NCBI RefSeq assembly: GCF_031085165.1
Contig: NZ_JAVHTY010000002.1
Span: 372,001 to 436,000 of the forward strand
Origin: Pseudomonas sp. 102515
Lineage (GTDB): Bacteria; Pseudomonadota; Gammaproteobacteria; Pseudomonadales; Pseudomonadaceae
Reading direction: 5' to 3'
DNA: 64,000 bases
Shown: positions 28,041 to 37,163 of the stretch, in pieces
Position numbering within the stretch: the first letter of the stretch is position 1
How the letters are laid out: the number at the start of each line of letters is the position of its first letter
Program-made: the position numbers and the translations under genes
The notes under the pieces: generated by a model
Databases searched by the model: none
What the model was told of the DNA's origin: nothing
The model's input: the letters and a program-made list of their open reading frames with translations, nothing else

Positions 28041-30452
28041 ATGCCTCTCTCGAAACAGATCAAGATCCTCCTGGTCGAGGACAGCAAGCTCGATGCCGAG
28101 CTGATCCTGATCGAGCTGGAAAGGCATGGCTTCGAGCTGCAATCCAAGATCGTCTATGAACGTACCGGGCTGACCCTGGCGCTGAGCCAGCAGACCTACG
28201 ACATCATCCTCTCCGACATCATCCTGCCGGGCTTCTCCGGTGCCGAAGCCCTGCGCGTGGCGCGGGCGCTGACGCCGGAAACCCCTTTCATCTTCGTCTC
28301 GGGCATCTTCGGTGAAGTGCACGCGGTGGAGATGATGCGCCTGGGCGCCAATGACTATGTGCTCAAGCAGAGCATGGAGCTGCTGGCCAAGGCGGTCGAG
28401 CGGGCGCTGCTGGTGGTGCATGAGCGCCGCGAGCGGCGTCGCGCCGAAGAAGCCCTGCACAGCCTGGAAGTCAGATCCCGCCTGGCCATGGATGCCTCCC
28501 GGCTGGGTATGTGGGAGTATCTGCCGGGCAGCCGTACCCTGGTCTGGGACGAGCGCTGCAAGGCCATGTTCGGCTTGCCGGCCGACGCGGTGGTCGATCT
28601 CGAGGTGTTCGCCCGCCTGTGCGGCAGCGACGGCCTCGAGCGCTTTCTCGACACGGTCCGGCAGGCGGGCGCCGACGAGCGCGACGACGACTACCGCAGC
28701 GAATACCGTATCAGCCTCGACAATGGCGCCCAGCGCTGGGTCGAGACCCGCGGCCAACCCTTCTTCGATGCCGGCGTTTGCACCCGCTTCCTGGGCGTGA
28801 TGCTCGACATCACCCAGCAGCGCGATGCCGCGGAGAAGCTCGAACGACTCAATGTCAGTCTCGGCGAGCGCGTCGAGGAGCGTACTCGGGAGCGCGATCG
28901 GACCTGGGACCTCACCCGCGATCTGCTACTGGTGTGCAAACCCGATGGCACCCTGGTGGCGCTCAATCCGGCCTGGGAAGAAAATCTGGGATGGTCGCGG
29001 GTGGAGCTGCTCGATTCCTCGCTGCTGGCGCTGGTGCATCCCGACGAGCATTTCATCACCGACAACGAACTCAAGCAGCTGGCCACCGGCGCGGCCAGCC
29101 AGCGGTTCGTCAATCGTATCCGCCACCGCGACGGCAGCTATCGCTGGATTTCCTGGACGGCGGTGCCGGATGCCGGCATGACCTATTGCTCCGGACGGGA
29201 CATCTCCTCCGAGGTCCTGGCGATGGAGGAGCTGGCCGCGGCGAATCGCCAGTTGCGCGAGCAGATCGACGAGCGCGAGCGGGTGGAAGACACCCTGCAG
29301 CAGATGCAGCGCCTGGAGGCCGTGGGTCAGCTCACCGCCGGCGTGGCTCATGACTTCAACAACCTGCTCACCGTGGTGCTCAGCAGCGCCAGCTTCCTCG
29401 AGCGGGATCTGGCACGCCTCGAAGCGAGCGACAAGACCCAGGGGCGGGTGCAGAACATCCGCGAAGCGGGCGAGCGGGGCGCCAAGCTCACCGCCCAGCT
29501 GTTGGCCTTCTCCCGCCGTCAGCGGCTGGCGCCCAAGCCGGTCAAGCTCAACGAAACCGTCGAAGGCATGCTCGAACTGCTGCGCAGCACCATGGGTGGC
29601 AGCGTCTGGATCGAGACCCACCTGCGCGCCGATTGCTGGCACGCCCTGGTCGACCCGACCCAGATCGAACTCATCATCCTCAATCTGGCGATCAATGCCC
29701 GGGATGCCATGGTGGTCGGCGGCACCCTGCGGCTCAGCACTTCCAACCAGACCATCAGCGAGCCGCCCCAGCGCCCGGAAGAACCCGAGCCGGGCGAGTA
29801 CGTGCTGCTGGCGGTGCAGGACTCCGGCACCGGCATGAGCGAAGAGGTGCTGGCCAAGGCCTTCGAACCCTTCTTCACCACCAAGGAGGTGGGCAAGGGC
29901 TCCGGTCTGGGTCTGGCCCAGGTGTTCGGCTTCGCCAAGCAGTCCGGCGGTGGCGTACGCATCGAGACGCAGATGGGCAGCGGGACCACGGTGCTGGTCT
30001 ATCTGCCGCGTACCGAGGCGGAAGATGCCGTGGAGGCGGTTGGGTTGCCGACCCTGGGTCGTGACGAACAGGCCGCCGAGCGGCGCATCCTGCTGGTCGA
30101 CGATGACCATGCGGTGCGCAACGTGACCGCCGCCCTGTTGGCGGATCTCGGCTACCAGGTGGTGGAGGCCAGCAACGGCTTCGCTGCCCTGAGCGCCCTG
30201 GAGCGCGATCCGCAGATCGATCTGCTGCTGGCCGATTTCGCCATGCCCGGCATGAACGGTGCGGAACTGGCCCGCCAGGTGCGCAAGCGCCTGCCGCGGT
30301 TGCCGGTGGTCTTCATCACCGGCTACGCCGAACTGGGCGAGCTCGACCCCGAACAGTCATTCATCGTCCCCAAGCCCTTTCGCGAGGCGGATCTGGCCGC
30401 ACGGCTGCAGGCCGCCCTGCGCGGCGAGAAGCCCCAGCCTTCGCCGCTCTGA
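28041..30452 (+). CDS. Hybrid sensor histidine kinase: REC-PAS-PAS-HisKA-HATPase-REC
   Basis: An 803-aa soluble hybrid kinase. N-terminal receiver (ILLVEDSKLDAE, D59 in IILSDIILPG; the Lys is in YVLKQS), two PAS domains (~150-270 and ~295-400, the second with WEENLGWSRVELL), coiled coil, then H-box GVAHDFNNLLT (His437), HATPase (LNLAINARDAM, GSGLGLAQVFGF) and a C-terminal receiver with D732 (LLLADFAMPGMNG). The Met at 28041 fits the first receiver; GTG 27945 and ATG 27990 are alternatives and none has a strong ribosome site. No membrane segment. Its place suggests it extends the phytochrome phosphorelay. Confidence 0.88.
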   Translation: MPLSKQIKILLVEDSKLDAELILIELERHGFELQSKIVYERTGLTLALSQQTYDIILSDIILPGFSGAEALRVARALTPETPFIFVSGIFGEVHAVEMMRLGANDYVLKQSMELLAKAVERALLVVHERRERRRAEEALHSLEVRSRLAMDASRLGMWEYLPGSRTLVWDERCKAMFGLPADAVVDLEVFARLCGSDGLERFLDTVRQAGADERDDDYRSEYRISLDNGAQRWVETRGQPFFDAGVCTRFLGVMLDITQQRDAAEKLERLNVSLGERVEERTRERDRTWDLTRDLLLVCKPDGTLVALNPAWEENLGWSRVELLDSSLLALVHPDEHFITDNELKQLATGAASQRFVNRIRHRDGSYRWISWTAVPDAGMTYCSGRDISSEVLAMEELAAANRQLREQIDERERVEDTLQQMQRLEAVGQLTAGVAHDFNNLLTVVLSSASFLERDLARLEASDKTQGRVQNIREAGERGAKLTAQLLAFSRRQRLAPKPVKLNETVEGMLELLRSTMGGSVWIETHLRADCWHALVDPTQIELIILNLAINARDAMVVGGTLRLSTSNQTISEPPQRPEEPEPGEYVLLAVQDSGTGMSEEVLAKAFEPFFTTKEVGKGSGLGLAQVFGFAKQSGGGVRIETQMGSGTTVLVYLPRTEAEDAVEAVGLPTLGRDEQAAERRILLVDDDHAVRNVTAALLADLGYQVVEASNGFAALSALERDPQIDLLLADFAMPGMNGAELARQVRKRLPRLPVVFITGYAELGELDPEQSFIVPKPFREADLAARLQAALRGEKPQPSPL

Positions 30453-30479
30453 AGGCCGCCGTCACTACGAGGTATTTGC

Positions 30480-31049
30480 GTGTCCACCATCCGTGAAATG
30501 TTACGTGCCGAGGGCGGTGCCCTGCACCAGCAGGTCGATGCCACCTTCGGCCGCTACGCGTTGCAGACTCGACCCCATTACACCGCCTTTCTCCAGGCCC
30601 ATGCCCAGGCCCTGATCGGCCTCGAAGAGTTGCTGGAGCGCTCCGGCATCCAGCGCCTATTGCCGGACTGGGCGGAGCGTCGCCGCACCGGGGTGCTGGC
30701 GGAGGATCTGCAGCGCCTGGCCGCCGAGCAACCCGAACCCGTCGTCCTCGAGCGCCTGCTCGACGAAGGCGAGTGCTGGGGGGTGGCCTATGTCCTCGAA
30801 GGGTCTCGGCTGGGATCGCGACTGCTGGATCGCCATGCGGGCGAGAGTGCGGACGAGGCGGTGCGCGACGCCCGGGCCTATCTGGGCCATGTGCCGCCCA
30901 AGGGCGCCTGGCCAGGCTTTCTGCAGCGCCTGGACGAGGCGGGCAGCGATGCGCGCCTGCATCCGGCGATGCTGGCCGGTCAGCGCCTGGCCTTCGAGGT
31001 TTTCCTGGCGGCGGGGCAGCGTCACGCGCCGGCGGTCGCCGCCTGCTGA
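30480..31049 (+). CDS. bphO: Biliverdin-producing heme oxygenase
   Basis: Opens heme to biliverdin, the chromophore of bacteriophytochromes. 189 aa, with the proximal heme ligand in GGALHQQVD (His16) and the distal helix region around WGVAYVLEGSRLGSRLLDR, whose Gly residues are typical. GTG start at 30480 with GAGG upstream. It closes the bphP operon, 27 bp after the hybrid kinase. In many genomes bphO precedes bphP; here it is last. A function in iron acquisition (HemO-like) is less likely given the context. Confidence 0.9.
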   Translation: MSTIREMLRAEGGALHQQVDATFGRYALQTRPHYTAFLQAHAQALIGLEELLERSGIQRLLPDWAERRRTGVLAEDLQRLAAEQPEPVVLERLLDEGECWGVAYVLEGSRLGSRLLDRHAGESADEAVRDARAYLGHVPPKGAWPGFLQRLDEAGSDARLHPAMLAGQRLAFEVFLAAGQRHAPAVAAC

Positions 31050-31058
31050 GCAGGTTGC

Positions 31059-31934
31059 CTAGAGCGCCTGCAGATAGCCGATCACCTCGGCGGCGCCCAG
31101 GCGTTCGAGAATCTCGGTGAGCACCCGGGTGCTCGCCACCTCACTGGGCAGCAGCAACCATTCCAGATCCTGGCCCGGGGCGGGCAGTGGCAGGCGCGCA
31201 TAGTCGAGCTTCAACCCCAGCAGCACCTGGATGAAGTCGGGGTGGTTCCAGACCGCATTGGGCAGGGCATAGACCGCAAAGGCCTCCTGCAGGCGGTCGA
31301 TGGCCGCCGGGTCCAGGCGCAGGCACTGGACCTGCGCCGGCACCTCCACGGCGATACCGCGGATGCGGGCGTAGGCGATGATGCTGGCCAAGGCGAGGGT
31401 GGTGGCCGTATCGTTTTCCAGGAACAGTCGGGTACCCCGCCAACTGGCCTGGCGCAGACGCAAGGGCTGTTCCTGGGACAGATTCGGCAAGGTGCGATAG
31501 AGCGCCGCCTGAAAATCTCGATAGCCGATGATCCGGACCTGCTCGCGCGCCGCGGGCAGGGCAGCCAGTTCTTCCAGCTGCACCGCCGAGTCGGTGGCGC
31601 CATCGCCCAGACGCTGGCAGAGGCCTTCGATGGCGCGCAGGTCGAGGGCGGCGGCCTGCAGGGTATCGGCGACCACCAGCTGACTGAGCAGGGCATGGGC
31701 GTCGCCCTTGATCTCCTGGGTCGGTCCGGACAGGGCCGCGCGGGGCAGGCCGAGAAGCAGGTGCAGCGGATGGCCTTCATCCCACCAAAGGCTGTCGGTT
31801 GGCGCGGGCAAGGGGACGAAGGCGTCGGCCAGGCGTTCCAGGCAACGCTGGATCCGGCGGCTGGCCAGGGAGGGATGCAGGTGCAAGGCCAGCGAAGACC
31901 AGGGGCCGCCCAGGAGGTTGGCACTGTTGCTCAT
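31059..31934 (-). CDS. Hypothetical protein (291 aa)
   Basis: I do not recognise this protein. It is predicted soluble, mostly helical, rich in Leu and Ala, with no signal peptide, membrane span or catalytic motif. The middle (LALASIIAYARIRGIAVEV) and the end (LTEILERLGAAEVIGYLQAL) look like amphipathic helices. It is convergent with bphO (10-bp gap) and divergent from pyrD. Codon use matches neighbours, with strong third-position GC, so it is real. Possible scaffold or regulatory role only by impression. Confidence 0.75.
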   Translation of the reverse strand: MSNSANLLGGPWSSLALHLHPSLASRRIQRCLERLADAFVPLPAPTDSLWWDEGHPLHLLLGLPRAALSGPTQEIKGDAHALLSQLVVADTLQAAALDLRAIEGLCQRLGDGATDSAVQLEELAALPAAREQVRIIGYRDFQAALYRTLPNLSQEQPLRLRQASWRGTRLFLENDTATTLALASIIAYARIRGIAVEVPAQVQCLRLDPAAIDRLQEAFAVYALPNAVWNHPDFIQVLLGLKLDYARLPLPAPGQDLEWLLLPSEVASTRVLTEILERLGAAEVIGYLQAL

Positions 31935-32082
31935 GAGGTCTCCAGGGCGGATAGGAACGGCACGACCGAGTCTAGCGTGGGACAGACCGCGCTATCGTCA
32001 AATGATTCCCGAAAGGTAGGATCTTTTGTGCGAGTGACCGTTCGACTCCGGAGCGAGCGACGTATGGCCGGTGGCAAGCCTG

Positions 32083-32088
32083 TATAAT
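32083..32088 (+). promoter_or_regulatory. Likely -10 box of the pyrD promoter
   Basis: A perfect TATAAT 32 bp upstream of the pyrD start, in a locally AT-richer stretch. A good TTGACA-like box at the right spacing is not evident (CGTATG-like at best). Confidence 0.55.
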
Positions 32089-32119
32089 GCGCGCTTTCCG
32101 AATTGCCTGTGAGTCCGCC

Positions 32120-33139
32120 ATGTACGACGCGCTCCGTCCTCTGCTTTTCAAAATGTCTCCCGAAGGCTCGCACGATCTGGCGCTGGACCTGATCGGTGCC
32201 GCGGGTCGTCTGGGCCTGACCGGGCTCGGCCGGCGGCCGGGTCGGCTGCCGGTCCAGGTCATGGGCCTGGAGTTTCCCAATCCGGTGGGCCTTGCCGCCG
32301 GACTCGACAAGAACGGCGCCGCCATCGACGGCTTCGCCGGCCTGGGTTTCGGCTTCATCGAGATCGGTACCGTGACGCCGCGGCCGCAGCCGGGCAATCC
32401 CAAGCCGCGGCTGTTCCGTCTGGAGCCGGCCGACGCCATCATCAACCGCATGGGTTTCAACAATGCGGGCGTGGATGCGCTGATCGAGCGGGTCAAGGCT
32501 GCGCGCTTCCAGGGCGTGCTGGGGATCAACATCGGCAAGAATGCCAGTACCCCGGTGGAACGGGCGGTGGACGACTACCTGATCGGCCTGGACCGGGTCT
32601 ATGCCCATGCCAGCTACATCACGGTGAACGTCAGCTCGCCCAACACGCCCGGCCTGCGCAGCCTGCAATTCGGCGATGCGCTCAAGAGCCTGCTGGAAGC
32701 CCTGCGCCAGCGTCAGGAAGACCTCGCGGTCCAGCACGGCCGGCGGGTGCCCATCGCCATCAAGATCGCCCCGGACATGACCGATGAGGAAATCGTACTG
32801 ACCGCCCAGGCGATTCGCGATGCCGGGATGGACGCCATCATCGCCACCAACACCACCCTGGGCCGGGAAGGTGTGGAGAATCTGCCCTATGCCGCCGAGG
32901 CCGGTGGCCTGTCGGGTGCTCCGGTGCGGGAGAAGAGCACTCATGTGGTACGGGTGCTGGCCGGCGAGCTGGGTGGCCGGCTGCCGATCATCGCGGCGGG
33001 TGGGATCCTGTCCGGGGAAGACGCGGCGGAAAAGATCGCGGCGGGCGCCAGTCTGGTGCAGCTCTACAGCGGCTTCATCTATCGCGGACCGGCGTTGATC
33101 CGGGAAGCCGTGGATGCGATCGCCGCGGCGCGCCCCTGA
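32120..33139 (+). CDS. pyrD: Dihydroorotate dehydrogenase (quinone), class 2
   Basis: Fourth step of pyrimidine synthesis, membrane-associated, passes electrons to quinone. 339 aa. The N-terminal amphipathic helix [20 protein letters not shown] is the class 2 quinone/membrane segment. FMN barrel motifs: [34 protein letters not shown] (catalytic Ser), IKIAPDMTD and [13 protein letters not shown]. Start at 32120 fits the family; the Met at 32087 lies in the promoter. Confidence 0.96.
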   Translation: MYDALRPLLFKMSPEGSHDLALDLIGAAGRLGLTGLGRRPGRLPVQVMGLEFPNPVGLAAGLDKNGAAIDGFAGLGFGFIEIGTVTPRPQPGNPKPRLFRLEPADAIINRMGFNNAGVDALIERVKAARFQGVLGINIGKNASTPVERAVDDYLIGLDRVYAHASYITVNVSSPNTPGLRSLQFGDALKSLLEALRQRQEDLAVQHGRRVPIAIKIAPDMTDEEIVLTAQAIRDAGMDAIIATNTTLGREGVENLPYAAEAGGLSGAPVREKSTHVVRVLAGELGGRLPIIAAGGILSGEDAAEKIAAGASLVQLYSGFIYRGPALIREAVDAIAAARP

Positions 33140-33145
33140 GGGGGA

Positions 33146-33166
33146 GGGGGCTCGCTGGGAGCCCCC
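33146..33166 (+). terminator. GC-rich hairpin after pyrD
   Basis: GGGGGCTC-GCTGG-GAGCCCCC starts 6 bp after the pyrD stop. There is no T-run, so it may act with Rho or as a 3' stabiliser. Confidence 0.45.
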
Positions 33167-33224
33167 GTGGGACCGGGTCCCTGATCCCGGGTGGGGATCT
33201 GACTGGAAAGAACCAGAACGCTGT

Positions 33225-33241
33225 GGAAGCCCAAGGCTTCC
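33225..33241 (-). terminator. Hairpin downstream of rmf
   Basis: GGAAGCC-TTG-GGCTTCC on the minus strand, 15 bp after the rmf stop, followed by a moderately T-rich stretch (GTTCTGGTTCTTT). Weak terminator candidate. Confidence 0.45.
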
Positions 33242-33256
33242 GCTAGTGAAATCGAA

Positions 33257-33472
33257 TTAGCCTACGGCTTGAAGTTGATTCATGCGTTGAAGACCGGCGG
33301 TGCCTACGTAGCCGTCCCATTGGTCGCTACGGCCCTCACGCCAGCCATTGAGCCAGGCTTGCCGGACGGCGTCCTGGGTGAAGGGGCAGAGGTCCCGCGA
33401 TTTGCCCACGATGCCGTGCTGATAACCACGCTGGAAAGCTCGTTCCATTGGATCACGCTTGAGTCTTCTCAT
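33257..33472 (-). CDS. rmf: Ribosome modulation factor
   Basis: Drives 70S dimerisation to inactive 100S ribosomes in stationary phase. 71 aa: MRRLKRDPMERAFQRGYQHG, then CPFTQDAVRQAWLNGWREGR, the RMF core. About 16 extra residues at the C-terminus relative to the 55-aa E. coli protein is normal for pseudomonads as I recall. Start at 33472 with GAGGG upstream; the longer frame to 33553 is not needed. Convergent with pyrD, divergent from rlmL. Confidence 0.94.
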   Translation of the reverse strand: MRRLKRDPMERAFQRGYQHGIVGKSRDLCPFTQDAVRQAWLNGWREGRSDQWDGYVGTAGLQRMNQLQAVG

Positions 33473-33777
33473 AGGGTAGTGCCCTCGTAGGTTGACTTGC
33501 AGATTGTCCATGGCCCGTTGCAGGCCTGGATGCCAGAGCCGGCGTCCTGACATCCGCCCCGCACCTTCGCGTTGCGGGTGGTCAATTACTAACCAAAGGG
33601 ACTCTGGCTGGGAACGACCTTTTAGCTATAAGCCGTAACCAAATCGAAATGAAATGGCGATAAACCGCCGCTGGAATGCCGTCACTGCGGCTTGTTGAGA
33701 CGCAGTCAAATCTTCTCGCGAGGAGCTGTCCTTACCGGTCAATCCGACCAAAGGCAGAAAGTTCCTTGCGCTAACCT
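33473..33777. promoter_or_regulatory. Divergent promoter region between rmf and rlmL
   Basis: 305 bp, locally AT-rich (about 33580-33780), no ORF. It should carry the stationary-phase promoter of rmf on the minus strand and the rlmL promoter on the plus strand. I cannot fix -35/-10 boxes or an operator. Confidence 0.4.
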
Positions 33778-35961
33778 ATGGATTCAACGATGTCCGCGAT
33801 GCAACAGCTCATCCTCACCTGTCCCAAAGGGCTCGAGACCCTGCTGCTGGAAGAGGCCCAGGGCCTCGGCTTGCAGGAAGCCCGCAGCCAGACCGCAGCG
33901 GTGCGCGGCGAGGCGAGTCTCGCGGACGCCTACCGCCTGTGCCTCTGGTCGCGCCTGGCCAACCGGGTGCTGCTGGTGCTGGCCCGTTTCCCGGTGGAAG
34001 ACCCCCAGGGGCTGTACCTGGGCGTGCACGGCGTGGAATGGGAAGAGCACCTGGCACCCGACGGTACCCTGGCGGTGGGCTTCAGCGGCCAGGGCGCCGG
34101 CATCGACAACACCCATTTCGGTGCCCTCAAGGTCAAGGACGCCATCGTCGACCGCCTGCGCGAGCGCACCGGCCTGCGGCCCACGGTCGACAAGATCGCC
34201 CCGGACCTGCGCGTCCACCTGCACCTGGAGCGTGGCCAGGCCATCCTGTCGCTGGACCTCTCCGGTCAGAGTCTGCATCAGCGCGGCTATCGCCTGCAGC
34301 AGGGCGCCGCGCCGCTCAAGGAAAACCTGGCGGCCGCGGTGCTGATCCGTGCCGGCTGGCCGGCCCTGGCCGCGGCCGGCGGTGCGCTGGCCGACCCCAT
34401 GTGCGGGGTGGGTACCTTCCTGGTCGAGGCCGGGCTGATGGCGGCGGATATCGCCCCCAACCTGCGCCGTGAGCGCTGGGGCTTCTCCGCCTGGCTGGGC
34501 CACGTGCCCGCGCTCTGGCAGCAGCTGCACCAGGAGGCTGAGGCGCGAGCCGTCGCCGGTCTGGCCAGGACACCGGCCTGGATCCGTGGCTATGAAGCCG
34601 ATCCGCGATTGATCCAGCCAGCGCGCAACAACATCGAGCGGGCCGGACTGTCCGAGTGGATCAAGGTCTACCAGGGCGAGGTCGCCAGCTTCGAGCCGCG
34701 TCCGGACAAGGGCCAGACCGGCCTGGTGATCTGCAACCCGCCCTATGGCGAGCGCCTGGGCGATGAAGCCAGCCTGCTGTACCTCTACCAGAATCTCGGC
34801 GAGCGGCTGCGCCAGGCCTGCCTGGGTTGGCGCGCGGGGGTCTTTACCGGCGCGCCCGAGCTGGGCAAGCGCATGGGCATCCGCAGCCACAAGCAATACG
34901 CCTTCTGGAACGGCGCCTTGCCCTGCAAGCTGCTGATGTTCGAGGTCGAGACCCGTCAGTTCGTCACCGGCAGCCGCAACGGCGAGCGTTCGACCACCGA
35001 CCAGGCGGCAGAGCCGGCCAAGCTCAGCGAGGGCGGGCAGATGTTCGCCAACCGTCTGCAGAAGAACCTCAAGCAGCTCGGCAAGTGGGCGCGCAACCAG
35101 GGCGTGCAGTGCTATCGCCTCTATGACGCCGACATGCCCGAGTATGCGGTCGCCGTGGACCTCTATGGCGATCGGGTGCACGTGCAGGAATACGCGCCGC
35201 CGCGCTCCATCGATCCGGACAAGGCCCAGGCGCGCCTGCTCGATGCCCTGGCGGCCATTCCTCAGGCGCTGGACATCGATCCGTCGCGGGTGGTGGTCAA
35301 GCGGCGCGAGCGGCAGAGCGGTACCAAGCAGTACGAACGCCAGGCCGCCCAGGGGGAATTCCTGCAGGTGGAAGAGGCGGGTGCCAAGCTGCTGGTCAAC
35401 CTTACCGATTACTTGGATACCGGTCTGTTCCTCGATCACCGTCCGCTGCGCCTGCGGCTGCGTCAGGAAGCCCAGGGCAAGCGCTTCCTCAACCTGTTCT
35501 GCTACACCGGTGCCGCCACGGTGCAGGCTGCGGTAGGCGGGGCGCGCAGCACCACCAGCGTCGACCTCTCGCGAACCTACCTGGACTGGGCCCGGCGTAA
35601 CCTGGCGCTCAACGGCTTCTCCGAGCGGCATCGCCTGGAGCAGGGCGATGTGCTGCACTGGCTGGAGAATGATCGCGGCGAATACGATCTGATCTTCGTC
35701 GATCCGCCGACGTTCTCCAACTCCAAGCGCCTGGAAGGGGTATTCGACGTCCAGCGCGATCACGTCGCCCTGATCGATTCGGCCATGGCCCACCTGAGTC
35801 GCAACGGCGTGCTGTACTTCTCCAACAACTTCCGCAAGTTCGAACTGGACGCAGGCCTGGGCGAGCGCTATCGCGTCGAGGAGATCAGCGCCAGCACCCT
35901 GGATCCGGATTTCGCGCGCAATCCCAAGATCCACCGCGCCTGGCGGTTCAGCCTGCAGTGA
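33778..35961 (+). CDS. rlmL: Bifunctional 23S rRNA methyltransferase RlmK/RlmL
   Basis: Makes m2G2445 and m7G2069 in 23S rRNA. 727 aa. N-terminal THUMP domain (LTCPKGLETLLLEEAQ, to ~155), RlmL methyltransferase with ADPMCGVGTFLVEA and CNPPYGERLGD, then a C-terminal RlmK methyltransferase with NLFCYTGAATVQAAVGGA and VDPPTFSNSKR. Fusion of the two halves is normal in gamma-proteobacteria. Met codons at 33778 and 33790 are both possible starts; neither has a strong ribosome site. Confidence 0.95.
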   Translation: MDSTMSAMQQLILTCPKGLETLLLEEAQGLGLQEARSQTAAVRGEASLADAYRLCLWSRLANRVLLVLARFPVEDPQGLYLGVHGVEWEEHLAPDGTLAVGFSGQGAGIDNTHFGALKVKDAIVDRLRERTGLRPTVDKIAPDLRVHLHLERGQAILSLDLSGQSLHQRGYRLQQGAAPLKENLAAAVLIRAGWPALAAAGGALADPMCGVGTFLVEAGLMAADIAPNLRRERWGFSAWLGHVPALWQQLHQEAEARAVAGLARTPAWIRGYEADPRLIQPARNNIERAGLSEWIKVYQGEVASFEPRPDKGQTGLVICNPPYGERLGDEASLLYLYQNLGERLRQACLGWRAGVFTGAPELGKRMGIRSHKQYAFWNGALPCKLLMFEVETRQFVTGSRNGERSTTDQAAEPAKLSEGGQMFANRLQKNLKQLGKWARNQGVQCYRLYDADMPEYAVAVDLYGDRVHVQEYAPPRSIDPDKAQARLLDALAAIPQALDIDPSRVVVKRRERQSGTKQYERQAAQGEFLQVEEAGAKLLVNLTDYLDTGLFLDHRPLRLRLRQEAQGKRFLNLFCYTGAATVQAAVGGARSTTSVDLSRTYLDWARRNLALNGFSERHRLEQGDVLHWLENDRGEYDLIFVDPPTFSNSKRLEGVFDVQRDHVALIDSAMAHLSRNGVLYFSNNFRKFELDAGLGERYRVEEISASTLDPDFARNPKIHRAWRFSLQ

Positions 35962-36128
35962 GGCCAGCCGCCTGAACTGCCGCTGAATGGGTCGGGCATC
36001 GATCCGTTCAGCCTGTGAACCGGCGCAATCCAGCCTTTTCCCGCGAACGCCCCAGCAGCCCATGCCGTCCACAATGGCGGCGCGGCGCTGGGTCGTGCCT
36101 GGCGGGACGAGGAGGGAAAGGTTATACG

Positions 36129-37163
36129 ATGCTGGTTTCACTGCAGGCTCTCAGGGCCCTGGCCGCCTGGCTGGTGGTCTTCCATCACTTCATGCAGGTG
36201 TTCTTCGATTTCCACGCCGACAGCCTCGGCGGCCATCTGCTCTCCACCCGGGGGCAGGTCGGGGTCGACATCTTCTTCGTGCTCAGCGGCTTCGTGATCC
36301 ACCTGTCCACCGCAGGCCGACCGCTCAGGCGCAGCACCTTCCTCTGGCATCGCATCGCCCGCATCGTCCCGGCCTACTGGCTGTACACCGCGGTGACAGC
36401 ACTGATCCTCTATCTGGCCAGCGACGTGATGCCCGTCTATGGCGTCGCCGCGCGCGAACTGCTGCTCTCGCTGTTCTTCATTCCCAGCGAGAATCCGGCG
36501 GGCTTCGGCCACTATCCGATCCTGCCGGTGGGCTGGACGCTCAACTTCGAGATGCTGTTCTACCTGCTGTTCGCCCTGTCCTTCGGCGTGGCCGAGCGCT
36601 GGCGCATCGGCGTGGTCAGCCTGCTGGTTATCCTGGTCAGCCTGGTGCTGGCCCGCGAGGCCTTCGTCAGCAGCTTCTATCGCAATCCGATCATCTTCGA
36701 ATTCCTGCTGGGGGTGAGCCTGGCGGCGCTCCATCGCCGTGGCGCCCTGCGCGGACCCAGGCCGCTGGCGCTGGCGGCGGCCCTGGCGGCCCTGAGCTGC
36801 CTGGTGGCCTTTCCGGCCGACCATCCCTGGCGCCTGCTGACCTGGGGCGTGCCCAGTGCGGTACTGGTGGGCGCCTGCGTGATCCTCGAGCCATGGTTCG
36901 CTGGGTCGCGCCTGTGCAAGGCGCTGGGGGACTGGTCCTATTCGGTCTATCTGGTGCACGTCATCGTGCTCTGGCTGGGTGACTACTGGCTGCACCAGCA
37001 GTGGGGCTTCAGCCCCTACCAGACCCTGGCGGTCTGTCTGCCGGTGATCCTGCTGCTGGCCTGGGCCAGCTACGAATGGATCGAGCGGCGCCTCTCCCGC
37101 ACCCTGCGCCAGCTGGGCGAACGCCTGGCGGGACGGCGTCCGCAGTGGGTGGCCGGTCAGTAG
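36129..37163 (+). CDS. Acyltransferase 3 family membrane protein (OafA/ExoZ-like)
   Basis: O-acetylates surface sugars using cytoplasmic acetyl-CoA in this family. 344 aa with about ten membrane segments. LQALRALAAWLVVFHHFMQ carries the conserved catalytic His, then GVDIFFVLSGFVIHLST and RIARIVPAYWLYT. Start at 36129 has GAGGAGGG upstream. No polysaccharide genes are nearby, so the substrate is unknown. Its end overlaps the convergent oxidoreductase by 7 bp. Confidence 0.9.
   Translation: MLVSLQALRALAAWLVVFHHFMQVFFDFHADSLGGHLLSTRGQVGVDIFFVLSGFVIHLSTAGRPLRRSTFLWHRIARIVPAYWLYTAVTALILYLASDVMPVYGVAARELLLSLFFIPSENPAGFGHYPILPVGWTLNFEMLFYLLFALSFGVAERWRIGVVSLLVILVSLVLAREAFVSSFYRNPIIFEFLLGVSLAALHRRGALRGPRPLALAAALAALSCLVAFPADHPWRLLTWGVPSAVLVGACVILEPWFAGSRLCKALGDWSYSVYLVHVIVLWLGDYWLHQQWGFSPYQTLAVCLPVILLLAWASYEWIERRLSRTLRQLGERLAGRRPQWVAGQ

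Noticed and set aside
33784-36141. 785-aa open frame antisense to rlmL
   Set aside because: No motif, and the sense strand encodes both methyltransferase domains and the THUMP domain.
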